DNA of 64,000 nucleotides from Tabrizicola sp. (GCF_022842145.1 NZ_JALHQD010000010.1:115623-179622), one strand, 5' to 3'. Positions 47,736-56,913 are shown, counted from the first letter of the stretch. The notes: generated from the letters alone by a model not told the origin. A program made the numbers and translations.

Positions 47736-48397
47736 ACCGCCAGACCTTCGATCAACTGTCCCGCCCCCAGATGCAGCCGCCGCCCCAGACGCGCGGCCAA
47801 CCGTTGGGAATGCGTGACCAGAACCAGCCCCGCCCCCGTTTCGGATACAAGTTCGCACATGAGCGCAAAGACCGTGTCCGCCGTCGCCTCGTCGAGGTTT
47901 CCGGTCGGTTCGTCGGCCAGCACCAGACGGGGTGCCGCAGCCAGCGTGCGGGCGATGGCGACGCGCTGTTGCTGGCCGCCGGAAAGCTGTTCGGGATGTT
48001 TGTCCAGGTGGTCCTTTAGCCCCAACCGTTCGGCCAGCATCCTTGCGCGGTCAGGGTCATGCCGCCCCGAAAGCCGCGCCTGAAAGGCGATGTTGGCCGC
48101 AACGGTCAAGGAAGGGATCAGGTTGAACTGCTGGAAGATCACGCCGACCGTCCCGCGTCGTAATGCCGCCCGCCCCGCATCGTCCAGTGGCGTGAGGTCG
48201 ATACCCGCCACGGCGACGCTGCCGCTGTCGGCCGTATCCAAACCGCCTATCAGATGCAGCAAGGTGCTTTTGCCCGACCCCGACTCTCCGGTGAGGGCCA
48301 GCATCTCGCCTGCGTCGAGGTCGAGCGAGACTTGCCGGAACACCGCAGTCTCGGCACGCGGATAGGTCTTGGTCACATGGCGCAGGCTTAGAAGCAT
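47732..48397 (-). CDS. LolD/MacB-type ABC transporter ATP-binding protein
   Basis: A 221-residue ATPase with Walker [10 protein letters not shown] (about 35-43), Q-loop [11 protein letters not shown] (about 88-98), signature [15 protein letters not shown] (about 138-152), Walker [14 protein letters not shown] and switch [15 protein letters not shown] and DEPTGNLD are diagnostic of the LolD/FtsE/MacB group that drives mechanotransmission transporters with FtsX-like permeases. Start ATG 48397 follows AAAGGAAA; a start 7 codons earlier (48418) is possible. First gene of the operon ATPase, FtsX permease, AttH, PPOX remnant. Confidence 0.92.
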   Translation of the reverse strand: MLLSLRHVTKTYPRAETAVFRQVSLDLDAGEMLALTGESGSGKSTLLHLIGGLDTADSGSVAVAGIDLTPLDDAGRAALRRGTVGVIFQQFNLIPSLTVAANIAFQARLSGRHDPDRARMLAERLGLKDHLDKHPEQLSGGQQQRVAIARTLAAAPRLVLADEPTGNLDEATADTVFALMCELVSETGAGLVLVTHSQRLAARLGRRLHLGAGQLIEGLAV

Positions 48398-48547
48398 CGT
48401 GTTTCCTTTCAACGGCATCTAACCCTCGCGCTGCGATTTGAAAGGGCAGGCTAGACCGCAATGCGACATGCTTTGCGCCGGGTGCGCTATGCGTTTGCGC
48501 CCGGCAGGCCGATGCCGTAGGGGACGACACAAGTAGAAAGTTCCCCC

Positions 48548-49456
48548 ATGACAACTCCCGCGACGACGACACCGGTGCCACTGGTTTCTGTCGTCATCCC
48601 GCTTTTCCAGAAAGTCCGCCACATCAAACTCGCGCTGTCGGTCGCCTATCGGTCCTGCCTGATGGCCGGGGCCAGCTTCGAAATGGTCGTGGTGGATGAC
48701 GGGTCCACCGATGGTTCAGGCGATGCGGTGCTGGACTGGGCCGCATCCGACCCCGCGCTGGCAGGATTGACGCGACTCATCCGCCAGGCCAATCGCGGGG
48801 CCGCCGCTGCGCGCAACACAGGCTGGGCTGCAGCCCGTGGCGAGGCGATCCTGTTTCTGGATGCCGATGACACATGGGCCGACCATCACGTGGCCGAAAT
48901 ACTTGCCCTGATGGCCGAATTTCCCGCAGCAACGCTTTATGCAGATGCGTGGCAAGAGATTTCGCCCGATCGAAACAGCAAACAGCACGATTTCGGCATC
49001 GGATCCGACCGGCGCGGGCCACTCGCGTGCTTTTTCGAGACGATGAGTTCGGGGCCAATGATCGTGTCGGCGAGTACGGCGGGAACCTGGAAAAGCTGCC
49101 TGATCAAGACCCGCGGTTTTCCCGAAGGCGTCAAACACGGCGAGGACAAGGTGGGTTGGGGCCGTCTGGCACTGATAGGCGATGTCGTCTGGTCCCCTCG
49201 CATCGGTGCGGTCTGGGACAAGTCTGCCGATAACCGCAGCGACAGAGTCGAAGACTGTACCCCGCGCACCGCATGGCGCGATTTCCTTCTCGCAGCGCAG
49301 GCCGACCAAAGCCTTTCGCGAACCACACGCCAGAACCTGAAAATGGCAGTTGCCGTCGAAAATGCCTCCCTATGCCGGCGGATCGTCGTGTTCGACAAGG
49401 GCACGCCTGCCCGTTTCTCGGTGCCCGAAAACAGCGTTGATCCCTTGGCGGCCTAA
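48548..49456 (+). CDS. Family 2 glycosyltransferase
   Basis: A 302-residue GT-A fold transferase. SVVIPLFQKVRHIKLALSV (about 14-32), the nucleotide-sugar motif MVVVDDGSTDGSGD (about 46-59), RQANRGAAAARNTGW (about 79-93) and the DxD-type LFLDADDTW (about 101-109) are present; the acceptor region (CLIKTRGFPEGVKHGEDKVGW, split, about 182-202) contains the likely base ED. No membrane segment, so cytosolic or peripheral. It stands alone, divergent from the LolD-type operon; no other surface polysaccharide genes are near, so its acceptor is unknown. Confidence 0.88.
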   Translation: MTTPATTTPVPLVSVVIPLFQKVRHIKLALSVAYRSCLMAGASFEMVVVDDGSTDGSGDAVLDWAASDPALAGLTRLIRQANRGAAAARNTGWAAARGEAILFLDADDTWADHHVAEILALMAEFPAATLYADAWQEISPDRNSKQHDFGIGSDRRGPLACFFETMSSGPMIVSASTAGTWKSCLIKTRGFPEGVKHGEDKVGWGRLALIGDVVWSPRIGAVWDKSADNRSDRVEDCTPRTAWRDFLLAAQADQSLSRTTRQNLKMAVAVENASLCRRIVVFDKGTPARFSVPENSVDPLAA

Positions 49457-49812
49457 GTCCCGCAGTTCAGTGGTGCACGAATATCCTCGGTCGCCAGATT
49501 TCACGGCGGAAGACCGCGCTGAATTGTTCGCGAAACCCGTTTGGGCTCCTTTGCGTCAGCAGACAAGGGTGCGAGCGGGTGGGTGAAGGTCTGGTGTCGT
49601 CGTATTCTTGGGTCAGCTCCCGCTATTGTTCTGCCGGCTTTCCACCCTCTGGGAAGGCAAGACACTCTCGGCCTCCGGGCGCGGCCGTTACCTGTCGGGC
49701 GCTCGTTACCGAGGTCAGGCCGCGAACGACCCGAACCTTTACTTTGACCCCAATTACTACCTAGCAGATCGCGCAGTTGGGACTCTATCCATCCGCGCCT
49801 GACCGGGCGAGA
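49457..49812. other. Gene-free stretch after the glycosyltransferase
   Basis: About 356 nt with several short overlapping frames, none resembling a protein I know. No clear terminator or repeat was recognised. Confidence 0.45.
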
Positions 49813-50196
49813 TCAAGCTACCACCTGCGCACCCTTGCGCTTTGCGTAACGTTGGTCACGTGCGGATCGGCGTGCAGCTTCATCGGACAGGACTAGCGCA
49901 ATTCGTCTGTCCTGAGCCGACTGACTTGCCGCGATCTCTGCGGCTTTGGCAGCCTGTTGACGCATATCTTCCGCAGCAACGGCGGCAGCTTCGTCGGCAA
50001 CGCGTTGCTGCTCTGCCAGTTTCTCTGCGTCGCGTGCTGCGTGGCGCTCATCGCGTGCCCGCGCAACCTCGGCACGGGCAGCCAGCTTTACCGACAGATC
50101 GGTCGTAGCCGCCGCATTTCTGAATTTTTCCAGAAGGGCGGCCTTGGCTTTGTTCGCGTCGCCTTGGGGGTTCGAGTATTCTTTGGCTTTGGCCAT
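49813..50196 (-). CDS. DUF6481-like Ala/Arg/Glu-rich coiled-coil protein
   Basis: A 127-residue highly charged, mostly helical protein (ALLEKFRNAAATTDLSVKL, ARARDERHAARDAEKLAEQQ, ending RRSARDQRYAKRKGAQ). The composition and the closing RDxRYAxRKxxx motif match the small alphaproteobacterial DUF6481 family, of unknown function, which I recall being found close to cold-shock genes; here a csp gene lies 0.5 kb upstream on the same strand. Start ATG 50196 follows CGAGGAAAAG. Confidence 0.7.
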   Translation of the reverse strand: MAKAKEYSNPQGDANKAKAALLEKFRNAAATTDLSVKLAARAEVARARDERHAARDAEKLAEQQRVADEAAAVAAEDMRQQAAKAAEIAASQSAQDRRIALVLSDEAARRSARDQRYAKRKGAQVVA

Positions 50197-50319
50197 TTAT
50201 TGTCTTTTCCTCGGGTATGAAAACTTCTTGGACATGTCAGGCCGGATTGGCCGGCGTCTGATTTTCGCGACGAGCATGGGGTCAAGACCGCTCAAGGATT
50301 GCTCCTTCCCACCAGATCG

Positions 50320-50595
50320 TCAGGATGCGCGTCTGGCCGCATGGACCACCAGATTTTCAGGAATGAAGCCTGCCGATCTTGCCGCAGCGGCAAAGGCACG
50401 TCGCGCCACGCCGACAGGAACAATACAGTTCATGGCGGCTTCGACCTGTTTCAGAGCTTTCGATCGCGCTTCGTCTGCGACCGGCGATTGCTTCAGCAAC
50501 CAGTATTTGACTTGTTCGATCGTGCTGAATTTCTGCACGTCCCTGTCGGAAGATAGGACAAAGGTAAGGGGTTGTCCCCAGTGGATTCCGATCAA
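50320..50595 (-). CDS. DUF982-like small protein
   Basis: A 91-residue protein: IHWGQPLTFVLSSDRDVQKF at the start, VKYWLLKQSP in the middle and AAMNCIVPVGVARRAFAAAA at the end, the DUF982 pattern (small stress- or symbiosis-associated proteins of Rhizobiales/Rhodobacterales, function unknown). No ATG is available; TTG at 50595 is the most plausible start and the open frame extends further upstream without a start codon. Lies between the csp gene and the DUF6481-like gene on the same strand. Confidence 0.6.
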   Translation of the reverse strand: MIGIHWGQPLTFVLSSDRDVQKFSTIEQVKYWLLKQSPVADEARSKALKQVEAAMNCIVPVGVARRAFAAAARSAGFIPENLVVHAARRAS

Positions 50596-50706
50596 CCAAA
50601 TATCTTTCTTGAGAGATGAACGGTCTCCGCAGTTCGCATCTTCGCCGTTCAGAATTATGCGTGCCTGGTGTCGAACCGGTGCCGCATCCGATTTTTGCGC
50701 GTGACG

Positions 50707-50910
50707 TCAGGCCAGGAGGAGATTTATGGCCGACTCGCGGCCATTGCGATCACGTTCCCGATCGAACGAGACAGCCTGTCCACCATCAAGCCGGTCAATT
50801 CCGGCGCGTTCCCGCGCGGTCACATGGACAAAAACGTCCTTCGATCCGCCTCCGGGTGCGATAAAGCCAAAACCTTTGGTGGAGAACCATTTCACGGTGC
50901 CAGTGGTCAT
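50707..50910 (-). CDS. Cold-shock domain protein (CspA family)
   Basis: A 67-residue single cold-shock domain: [20 protein letters not shown] (residues 3-22) holds RNP1 (GFGFI) and [14 protein letters not shown] holds RNP2 (VFVHV). Length and fold are standard. It binds single-stranded RNA/DNA and may act as an RNA chaperone. Start ATG 50910 with AAAGGAAC about 7 nt upstream. The upstream 600 nt are gene-free and may contain a structured 5' leader, as is usual for csp genes. Confidence 0.93.
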   Translation of the reverse strand: MTTGTVKWFSTKGFGFIAPGGGSKDVFVHVTARERAGIDRLDGGQAVSFDRERDRNGRESAINLLLA

Positions 50911-51525
50911 CGTGATGTTCCTTTCATGGGTGCCGCCCGCAAAATGCGACGGCCCGGCAAAGCTGAAGATCTAAAGCTGAGCCGAAAGGGACAGGTCCGA
51001 AAAACAGAAAGCGCCTGTCTCGCATAGGACCAAAGAGGCACGATTACTATCAGAAGTTTCGTGGAGGTGGCCACCAGCGGGGTTAGCTGCTGTTATCGTT
51101 GCAAACTATCTGTCAGCGGATCAGCACGACCTTTGCCATCGGCCGCGGACCTGCCGTCTGTTTGCTGCACGGTGTTGCTTTACTTCGACCGAGGGTCAGC
51201 TTTCTGCCCGTTGTGACAGCTGCGGCCGTGCGACGCACCCGGCCCAGAGCCGACGGTCGTACCGTCGATATGTGTTTTCGTCAGACGCCCCAAAGCCGCC
51301 GTTCATCTGGCAGGCAGCAGAACCCGGCAAAGATGGTAACAATGCGAAGAAGCGAACGTTTGCAGCCGCGGCGAAGCATAGTTCAACGTGGCAGCGTCGC
51401 ACGGCAAGAACGGTTAAGTGCCGCGGCTCCGGCGCGGCGTTCCCTAAAGCGGTCGCAGATCATAGATCGCCGCACTTTAGGCTGACGAGTATCTGCGCGC
51501 TGACCTGTTTCTGGACCTGATCCAA
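50911..51525. other. Gene-free region upstream of the cold-shock gene
   Basis: About 615 nt between csp and rlmF. Contains a perfect inverted repeat CGACGGT (51251-51257) / ACCGTCG (51261-51267) with a 3-nt centre. One frame (51099-51485, +) is open but Arg-rich and unlike any protein I know, so I do not call it. The csp promoter and 5' leader should lie in the left part. Confidence 0.45.
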
Positions 51526-52431
51526 CTATAGGGATCGTTGCCGTTCCGGATAGTAAGTCCAGGCGATGAATCGGCTGGTCTTCTGGCCCTGCGCCATTTC
51601 GACAACCTTGAAGTCGACAACCTTCGCTCTCTTCAGCAGTCTGGAGAGTGGCTTGAGACTGTCTTTCTTGGACACGAGGCAGGTGAACCAGAGGCATCGT
51701 TCGGCGAAATCCATGCTCTGCTCGATCATTCTGGCGATGAAGCCAATTTCACCCCCCGGGCACCAGAGCTCGGCATTCTGGCCGCCGAAATTGAGGTCGG
51801 CAGAATGGCCCTTGCCAAGATTGCGCCACTTGCGCTGCGTGCCTTCTTGCGCCTGTGCGAGCGACGCATGAAACGGGGGATTGCAGAGGGTGACATGGAA
51901 ATGATCATCCGGGCCGACAACGCCTTGGAAAGCATCCTCCGCGTTGTTCTGGCGTTTGAGCGTAATATCCAGCCCGTTTCGTTCGCAGATCTGCCGTGCC
52001 GATTTGATCGAGACGGGATCGATATCGACGCCTGTAAAGCCCCAACCATATTCATGCCGACCCGTCAGCGGATACACAAGGCTCGCACCCGTCCCGATGT
52101 CGAGCGCCTTGATATCGGACCCGTGCGGGATCTCTTGGCCGTTACTTTCCGCAAGCAGATCTGCCAAGTAGTGGATGTAATCGACGCGCCCCGGGATCGG
52201 GGGGCAGAGGTAAGAGGCAGGAATATCCCAGAAATCAATCCCGTAGTGGGTCATCAGGAGTGCGCGATTGAGCATACGGACCGCGTCCACGTCCTGAAAG
52301 TCGATCGTCATCTGACCGCGCGGGTTTCTTGTCGTGAATGCCGCCAGTTCGGGAGATTTCACGATCAGGCGTTCAAAGTCATACCCCTGACGGTGTTGGT
52401 TGCGCGGGTGCAACATGGGTTTGACAGCCAT
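51526..52431 (-). CDS. rlmF: 23S rRNA (adenine1618-N6)-methyltransferase RlmF
   Basis: A 301-residue SAM-dependent methyltransferase. N-terminal LHPRNQHRQGYDFERLI, GVDYIHYLADLL-like block (RVDYIHYLADLL about 103-114), SAM motif LDIGTGASLVYPL (about 131-143), GVDIDP, catalytic NPPFHAS (about 200-206) and a C-terminal TCLVSKKDSL block are the RlmF (YbiN) signatures; it methylates A1618 of 23S rRNA. I use ATG 52431 (MAVKPMLHPRN) after AAGGTTTCC; an earlier in-frame ATG at 52515 would add 28 residues. Its 5' end overlaps the 3' end of the SARP-like regulator by 53 nt. Confidence 0.92.
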   Translation of the reverse strand: MAVKPMLHPRNQHRQGYDFERLIVKSPELAAFTTRNPRGQMTIDFQDVDAVRMLNRALLMTHYGIDFWDIPASYLCPPIPGRVDYIHYLADLLAESNGQEIPHGSDIKALDIGTGASLVYPLTGRHEYGWGFTGVDIDPVSIKSARQICERNGLDITLKRQNNAEDAFQGVVGPDDHFHVTLCNPPFHASLAQAQEGTQRKWRNLGKGHSADLNFGGQNAELWCPGGEIGFIARMIEQSMDFAERCLWFTCLVSKKDSLKPLSRLLKRAKVVDFKVVEMAQGQKTSRFIAWTYYPERQRSL

Positions 52432-54337
52432 GGGAAACCTTCCAGCGTGCTGATGCAGGCAGCCTGCCTGACAAGACATCACGCTTAGAGCCTCCCGGCT
52501 GCCTGAGGAATACATGATCGGCCCATAGCTGCCCCACGATGGTTCCTGACGACAACAGATGGAAGCTGGCCGTCACCTTGGACAACCATCGCCGTTTGAT
52601 GTGCGTGCCGTTCATCAAGGGGCTGATCCGTGAGGACCAATGTTTTAAAGTCTTGTGTGTCCGATGGAGCCCAGCAGCCTCGGCATGAGTGCGGGCCGCG
52701 TCGATGATCAGGCCTTGTAGATCTCTTCCGGAGTTAGGTGCAGCTGTTGCCAGCAGGATGCGGACGCGGTCGAGACGGATCCGCAAGAGCAGGGCTGCGT
52801 AGGGATCGGTCAGGTTCCCGAAGGCACTGGCGGCACGATCCAGCCAGTGCAGGGCGCTGGTCTTGTCGCCCGTCTTGTCATGGGAAAGCGCGATGACGCG
52901 GCAGGCGGCGGCTTCCCAGCACGGATCCGACAGTTGGCAGGACATGGCGAGCGTGTTTTGGGCACGGCCGCGGATCGCCACGGGGTCCTGACCTGCTTCC
53001 ATTTCCGCCTCGGCCAGCGCTGTTTCCGGCCAAGGACGAAAGGACAGCCAGTCGAGACGGTCGCACAGTTCGATGCAGGTACGCGCCCAATCCGCCGCCT
53101 GATCCGTGCGGGCGGAGCGGAGCTTGTTCCACGCGCCGAGGCCGAGCGCCCAGCCTTCGCGCCGCGGGAGGCCGGCCGAGCGGGCGATGGCCAACGACCG
53201 GTCATAGCCGAGGTCAGCCTCGGCGTGACAGCCCCAGTCGCCGAGGTTGAAGGCAGCGAAGGCATACGCTGTCGACAGACAGGTCGGATCATCCTGCGCC
53301 AGACCAAAGGCGCGCTCCGCTAGCCGGGCCGCATCGGGCCTGCGGCCGGCGAGCGCATCGACATAGCAATGCTCCAGAACGGCGCGGCAGGCGAGGGGGT
53401 GGTTCTGGCATTCCAGCGCCAGAGTTTCGGCGCGCCGCAGATGCACGATGCCTTCGTCGTCCTGTGCCCTCGCCGCATGGATCATCGCGGTGCCGAGTTC
53501 GGTCAGGCTTTCCGCCTGAAGTGCGGGATCGGAAAGGCCCTCGGCGATAGTGGCGGCGCGACGCAGGTTGTCTAAGCCCGAATCCACTGCGCCGACCTTC
53601 AATGCAGCGACACCGGCTTGCAGCAAGGTGCGGATGACGGCATCTGGCATTGGGCCCAAAGGCGGGTCGGCCAGTCGGGCCCTTGCAGCGCTGCGCAGGG
53701 CGGGGGATGGCGGCTCGCCGAGCTCGCGCAGGAGTTCGGCTTCGGTCCGTTCGGCGTGGCGCTGCGCCGCTTCGGGATTGCCTGAAAGCACGAGGGCTCG
53801 GATGAGAAAGACATGCGCCCCTTCGTCATAGGGTTGGCGGCTTGTCAGATGACCGGCGAGGCGAAGCGCCGTTTCGGGATCGCCCCTCGCAAGGGCCTCA
53901 AGCGTGTCGCGCCTGACCCGCGCATCGATCCGGGATTCTTGGCGGGCGCGTTCGATGAGTAGCCAGGTTTCAAAGTTGGCACCGCAAGCATCGGGTGCGC
54001 TATCTTGCAGCAACTGGCCTGCCGAGAGGACATCGAAGCCGTCGATATCAACTTCAAGCGCATCAATCCGGCAGCCGCTTGGCAGGTTGGCGCGGACGGG
54101 ATCACCGGTCAACACTTCGGGCCCGAGGGCGCGGCGCAGGGCCGCAAGGCACCAGCGTAGCGATCCGAGCGGGTCAACAGTTTCGGGGAAAAGCTCTGCG
54201 GCAAGCTGGCGGCGCGTGACCGGACGGTCGGACAGCAGGACGCGAGCGAGCACCGACCACGGTTGCAGTCCGCGCACCGGACAGGGACGGCCATCATCGT
54301 CGAGGATTTGTGGAACGCCGAGCAGCCTGATGTGCAT
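52379..54337 (-). CDS. SARP/BTAD-type transcriptional regulator with TPR-like region
   Basis: A 652-residue protein. N-terminal winged-helix DNA-binding domain (MHIRLLGVPQILDDDGRPCP, then LRWCLAALRRALGPEVL; about 1-95), bacterial transcriptional activation domain (about 100-240, RQPYDEGAHVFLIRALVLSG) and a long helical TPR-like array (about 250-560). The family usually ends shortly after such an array; here the last ~90 residues (from about HKTLKHWSSR) look unlike it and run through an intergenic region into rlmF, so the true stop was probably lost by a frameshift or deletion. It is divergent from a DUF4242 gene, its probable target. Confidence 0.82.
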   Translation of the reverse strand: MHIRLLGVPQILDDDGRPCPVRGLQPWSVLARVLLSDRPVTRRQLAAELFPETVDPLGSLRWCLAALRRALGPEVLTGDPVRANLPSGCRIDALEVDIDGFDVLSAGQLLQDSAPDACGANFETWLLIERARQESRIDARVRRDTLEALARGDPETALRLAGHLTSRQPYDEGAHVFLIRALVLSGNPEAAQRHAERTEAELLRELGEPPSPALRSAARARLADPPLGPMPDAVIRTLLQAGVAALKVGAVDSGLDNLRRAATIAEGLSDPALQAESLTELGTAMIHAARAQDDEGIVHLRRAETLALECQNHPLACRAVLEHCYVDALAGRRPDAARLAERAFGLAQDDPTCLSTAYAFAAFNLGDWGCHAEADLGYDRSLAIARSAGLPRREGWALGLGAWNKLRSARTDQAADWARTCIELCDRLDWLSFRPWPETALAEAEMEAGQDPVAIRGRAQNTLAMSCQLSDPCWEAAACRVIALSHDKTGDKTSALHWLDRAASAFGNLTDPYAALLLRIRLDRVRILLATAAPNSGRDLQGLIIDAARTHAEAAGLHRTHKTLKHWSSRISPLMNGTHIKRRWLSKVTASFHLLSSGTIVGQLWADHVFLRQPGGSKRDVLSGRLPASARWKVSHGCQTHVAPAQPTPSGV

Positions 54338-54493
54338 GCCAGTCCCGCCTTTCCGCCCTGTCGATCATGGTGGCATGTGCGTAACCGTGTGCAAAGCCTT
54401 TGCGTGCCGCCGAATGCGTCAACGCTGGCGCACATGGGTCCATGCGAAACGTGATTCCCATGGGCAAGACGGCCCGTTGCACAGGAGATGAAA

Positions 54494-54769
54494 ATGCCGA
54501 AATACCTGATCGAGCGCACCGTTCCGGGCGCAAACATGCTGACCGCAGACGAGTTGCGCGACATCGCTGCGAAGTCCAATGCTGTCGTTGCCGGCCTGGG
54601 CGAGCCCTATGTCTGGGAACACAGCTATGTTGCAGGGGACAAGCTGTTCTGCGTGCATGATGCGGCGAGCCCTGATCTAATCCGGCGGCACGCAGCCGAG
54701 GGTGGGTTTCCGGTCGACTCGATTATCGAGATTTCAAGCACCATCGGCCCAGCGACCGCCAACGTATGA
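54494..54769 (+). CDS. DUF4242 domain-containing small protein
   Basis: A 91-residue soluble ferredoxin-like-fold protein: PKYLIERTVPGANMLTADEL at the start, VWEHSYVAGDKLFCVHDA in the middle (His and Cys/His as possible metal ligands) and RRHAAEGGFPVDSIIEIS at the end. DUF4242 includes nickel-binding SCO4226-type proteins. The ATG at 54494 lies 6 nt after AGGAG, whereas the ATG at 54488 touches the ribosome site. Divergent from a SARP-type regulator, an arrangement I recall from other Proteobacteria; likely regulated by it. Confidence 0.85.
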   Translation: MPKYLIERTVPGANMLTADELRDIAAKSNAVVAGLGEPYVWEHSYVAGDKLFCVHDAASPDLIRRHAAEGGFPVDSIIEISSTIGPATANV

Positions 54770-54906
54770 GGATCTGTCTGCGTTTCCACGCATCACGGTA
54801 GCGGAGGGTGATCTGGAATGGCTGCTTTCTGCACCGTGGGAGGCGATGGGCGGATCGTAGAGTACGGCCCGTACCTGCCGGTCGATCTCACCCCAGGCTG
54901 CGTGGT

Positions 54907-54971
54907 CTGGCCTGCTGCCGGCTCCGTGGACACCAAGATAGGGTGCTTCAACGGAATCGGCAGCAGGCCAG
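54907..54971. repeat. Imperfect 21-nt inverted repeat (hairpin or IS-end-like)
   Basis: 54907-54927 and 54951-54971 are inverted copies matching at 19 of 21 positions: CTGGCCTGCTGCCG plus TCCGT are identical, with a two-base difference between them. The loop is 23 nt. This is far beyond chance pairing and could be back-to-back ends of a small non-autonomous element or a large RNA hairpin. Confidence 0.7.
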
Positions 54972-55091
54972 TATCGAACTCGCGTGTGCCAAGCAGTGTG
55001 CGCCAGTGGGGGGAGGGTTCCTGCCTACGATCAATCGAGCATGCAAGTCCGAGTTCCTTGCCGCGACTGCATTACATCGACGCTATGTGTA

Positions 55092-55117
55092 CGAGGCGCT
55101 AAAACTGGAGCGCCTCG
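55092..55117. terminator. 9-bp hairpin, terminator-like
   Basis: CGAGGCGCT at 55092-55100 pairs perfectly with AGCGCCTCG at 55109-55117 around an 8-nt loop. No U-run follows on either strand, so a terminator role is uncertain. Confidence 0.4.
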
Positions 55118-55699
55118 GGCCTGACAACCGCACTGGACACCCGACCGATATGGAAGACTAGCCGACAGATCCACAGGGACTGATGTGTCAGTGGGAAATG
55201 TAAGAAAACTCTGGAACATCCGGCGCACTCGAATGTTCTGTTCAAGTCAAATCTGCGGACGGGATCCATTCGGGTTCCATTTCGATAGATTACTTCCAGT
55301 CGACCAGTTCGCATGCTTACCGCACGTATTGCTGGGATAGGCTCAGGATCAAGGGCTTTCTGATGCCAAAAACCGAATTTCAGAATATCAACATTGACGA
55401 CCTTGCGGCTGGTCTTGACGAGATGCTCACACGGGATTTGCCCAATGTTTTCACCATATATCCTTCGCAAATGATAACATAGCGCGCTGACTGCTCTCGC
55501 AAAGAAATAGTCATTGATTGGCGTGAAGTGGGTGAAGGAGATCTTCGTCTCCGCCCGAGGACGAAATGGGCCACGGCCTCATCAGGAATGCCCTTATGAA
55601 ACGGGGTGGGACCTCGATAGAGAAGGCTGACCCTACAGCGTTCTCTTGCGAACTTCGACTGCCTTTTGGGAATGGGAAGATGAAGGGCGAGGATACCCT

Positions 55700-56911
55700 A
55701 TGACACTGACACTTTATACTTCGATGCCGGTTTCGCACCATCAACGAGGATCTCCAGAGTTGGACCCAGATCACCCACTTCGGCTCCGTCAACAAACAAT
55801 TCTCGCCAAATTTGGTGAGCTTGCGCTTCAGTGCGATGATCTGGACGAGATCCTGACGGAAGCCTGCCGTCTTGTGGGGCAAGCACTTGGAACCGATTTA
55901 GCCAAAGTCGTGGAACTCCAGTCCGATGGCAGAACGCTTCTGGTCCGCGCCGGCGTTGGTTGGAAGGCCGGCGTTGTGGGCGTAGCCTCCATAGACCTAA
56001 CGGAAAATTCATCCGAGGCCTACGCTCTAAGGTGTGGAGAACCGATGATTTCTCCGGACGTCGCCAAGGAAACACGTTTCAAATACGCAGACTTTCTGAT
56101 TGATAACGGCGCTCAGGCCGTCGCAAACGTGATCATTATCGGAGGCAAGGATCGACCGGCGTTCGGTCTCCTTCAAATAGATAGCCGGACGCCACGCGAC
56201 TTCTCTGAAGAGGACGTGTCCTTCCTGCGCGGATACGCCAACTTGCTCGCGGCGGCAGTTGATCGGCTACGTGTCCTGCATGATTTGCGCGGTCGCGAAA
56301 TGCTTCTGACGCGCGCGTTAGCGCAGGAGCAGGTCGTCGTTAGCGAACTGCACCATCGTGTAAAGAACAATCTTCAGACCGTCTCCAGTTTGCTTAGAAT
56401 GGGCAGAAGAAATGCCGACTCATCAGCGCGTGACGGGTTCGACGAAGTGATCGGCAGAATGAATGCGTTGGCGGCCGTTCAATCGCGCATCTATGAATCG
56501 ATCCATCTGAACGAAGTCGACTTCGCAGCAACATTGGCGGATATCGCCGCCTCGCTGATCAAGATCTACCACGGGGGCCAGGCATCTCTTGTCATGCCGG
56601 TGGCGGCTCCTCTCGTCCTCGATGTCGCACGGTCCATGGCACTGAGCCTTGTCTGCTACGAAGTCATACTGAACGCGATGAAATATGCTTGGGTCGACAG
56701 GGCACCGGGCACGCTTACGGTCGAGATCACAAAGGTCGGCAGTGGCCACGAGATCATCATCGCCGATGACGGAGTGGGTTTTGTGGAAGGGGAAGTCGCG
56801 CGCGGAATGGGCGGCAGGTTTTCCCAGATCTTGGCCGGCCAGGCATCGGCTCAACTCGCTTTGTTCACGTCCCCGGGTTCAGGCACCCGCGTTGTCATGA
56901 GGCTTAGCTGA
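55700..56911 (+). CDS. GAF-domain sensor histidine kinase (HWE/HisKA_2 type)
   Basis: A 403-residue soluble kinase. A GAF sensor domain (about residues 25-180; ILTEACRLVGQALGTDLAKV, FGLLQIDSRTPRDFSEEDV) is followed by the dimerisation/phosphoacceptor segment VVSELHHRVKNNLQTVSSLL with His218/His219, and an ATPase domain with N-box NAMKYA (Asn325) and G-box DDGVGF (Asp356-Asp357). The missing F-box and RVKNN sequence mark the HisKA_2/HWE class common in alphaproteobacterial stress signalling. Start ATG 55700 follows GGGCGAGG; codons upstream are possible. The adjacent receiver gene (56914) is broken, so its output partner is elsewhere or lost. Confidence 0.9.
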   Translation: MTLTLYTSMPVSHHQRGSPELDPDHPLRLRQQTILAKFGELALQCDDLDEILTEACRLVGQALGTDLAKVVELQSDGRTLLVRAGVGWKAGVVGVASIDLTENSSEAYALRCGEPMISPDVAKETRFKYADFLIDNGAQAVANVIIIGGKDRPAFGLLQIDSRTPRDFSEEDVSFLRGYANLLAAAVDRLRVLHDLRGREMLLTRALAQEQVVVSELHHRVKNNLQTVSSLLRMGRRNADSSARDGFDEVIGRMNALAAVQSRIYESIHLNEVDFAATLADIAASLIKIYHGGQASLVMPVAAPLVLDVARSMALSLVCYEVILNAMKYAWVDRAPGTLTVEITKVGSGHEIIIADDGVGFVEGEVARGMGGRFSQILAGQASAQLALFTSPGSGTRVVMRLS

Positions 56912-56913
56912 CC

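Larger units (their letters stand above)
54770..55699. other. Gene-poor region between DUF4242 gene and the histidine kinase
   Basis: About 930 nt. It holds a long imperfect inverted repeat (54907-54971) and a 9-bp hairpin (55092-55117), both listed separately. On the minus strand 55099-55470 is open for 123 codons (YGENIGQIPCEHLVKTSRK near its start) but I recognise nothing in it. The kinase promoter should lie at the right end. Confidence 0.45.

Noticed and set aside
51099..51485. 128-residue frame upstream of the cold-shock gene
   Set aside because: Arg/Ser-rich translation without family resemblance or ribosome site.
54907..54971. Integron attC site
   Set aside because: Hairpin size is suggestive but core GTTRRRY-type boxes and an integrase are not seen.
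54808..55161. 117-residue plus-strand frame over the inverted repeat
   Set aside because: Runs through the hairpin region and shows no coherent protein pattern.
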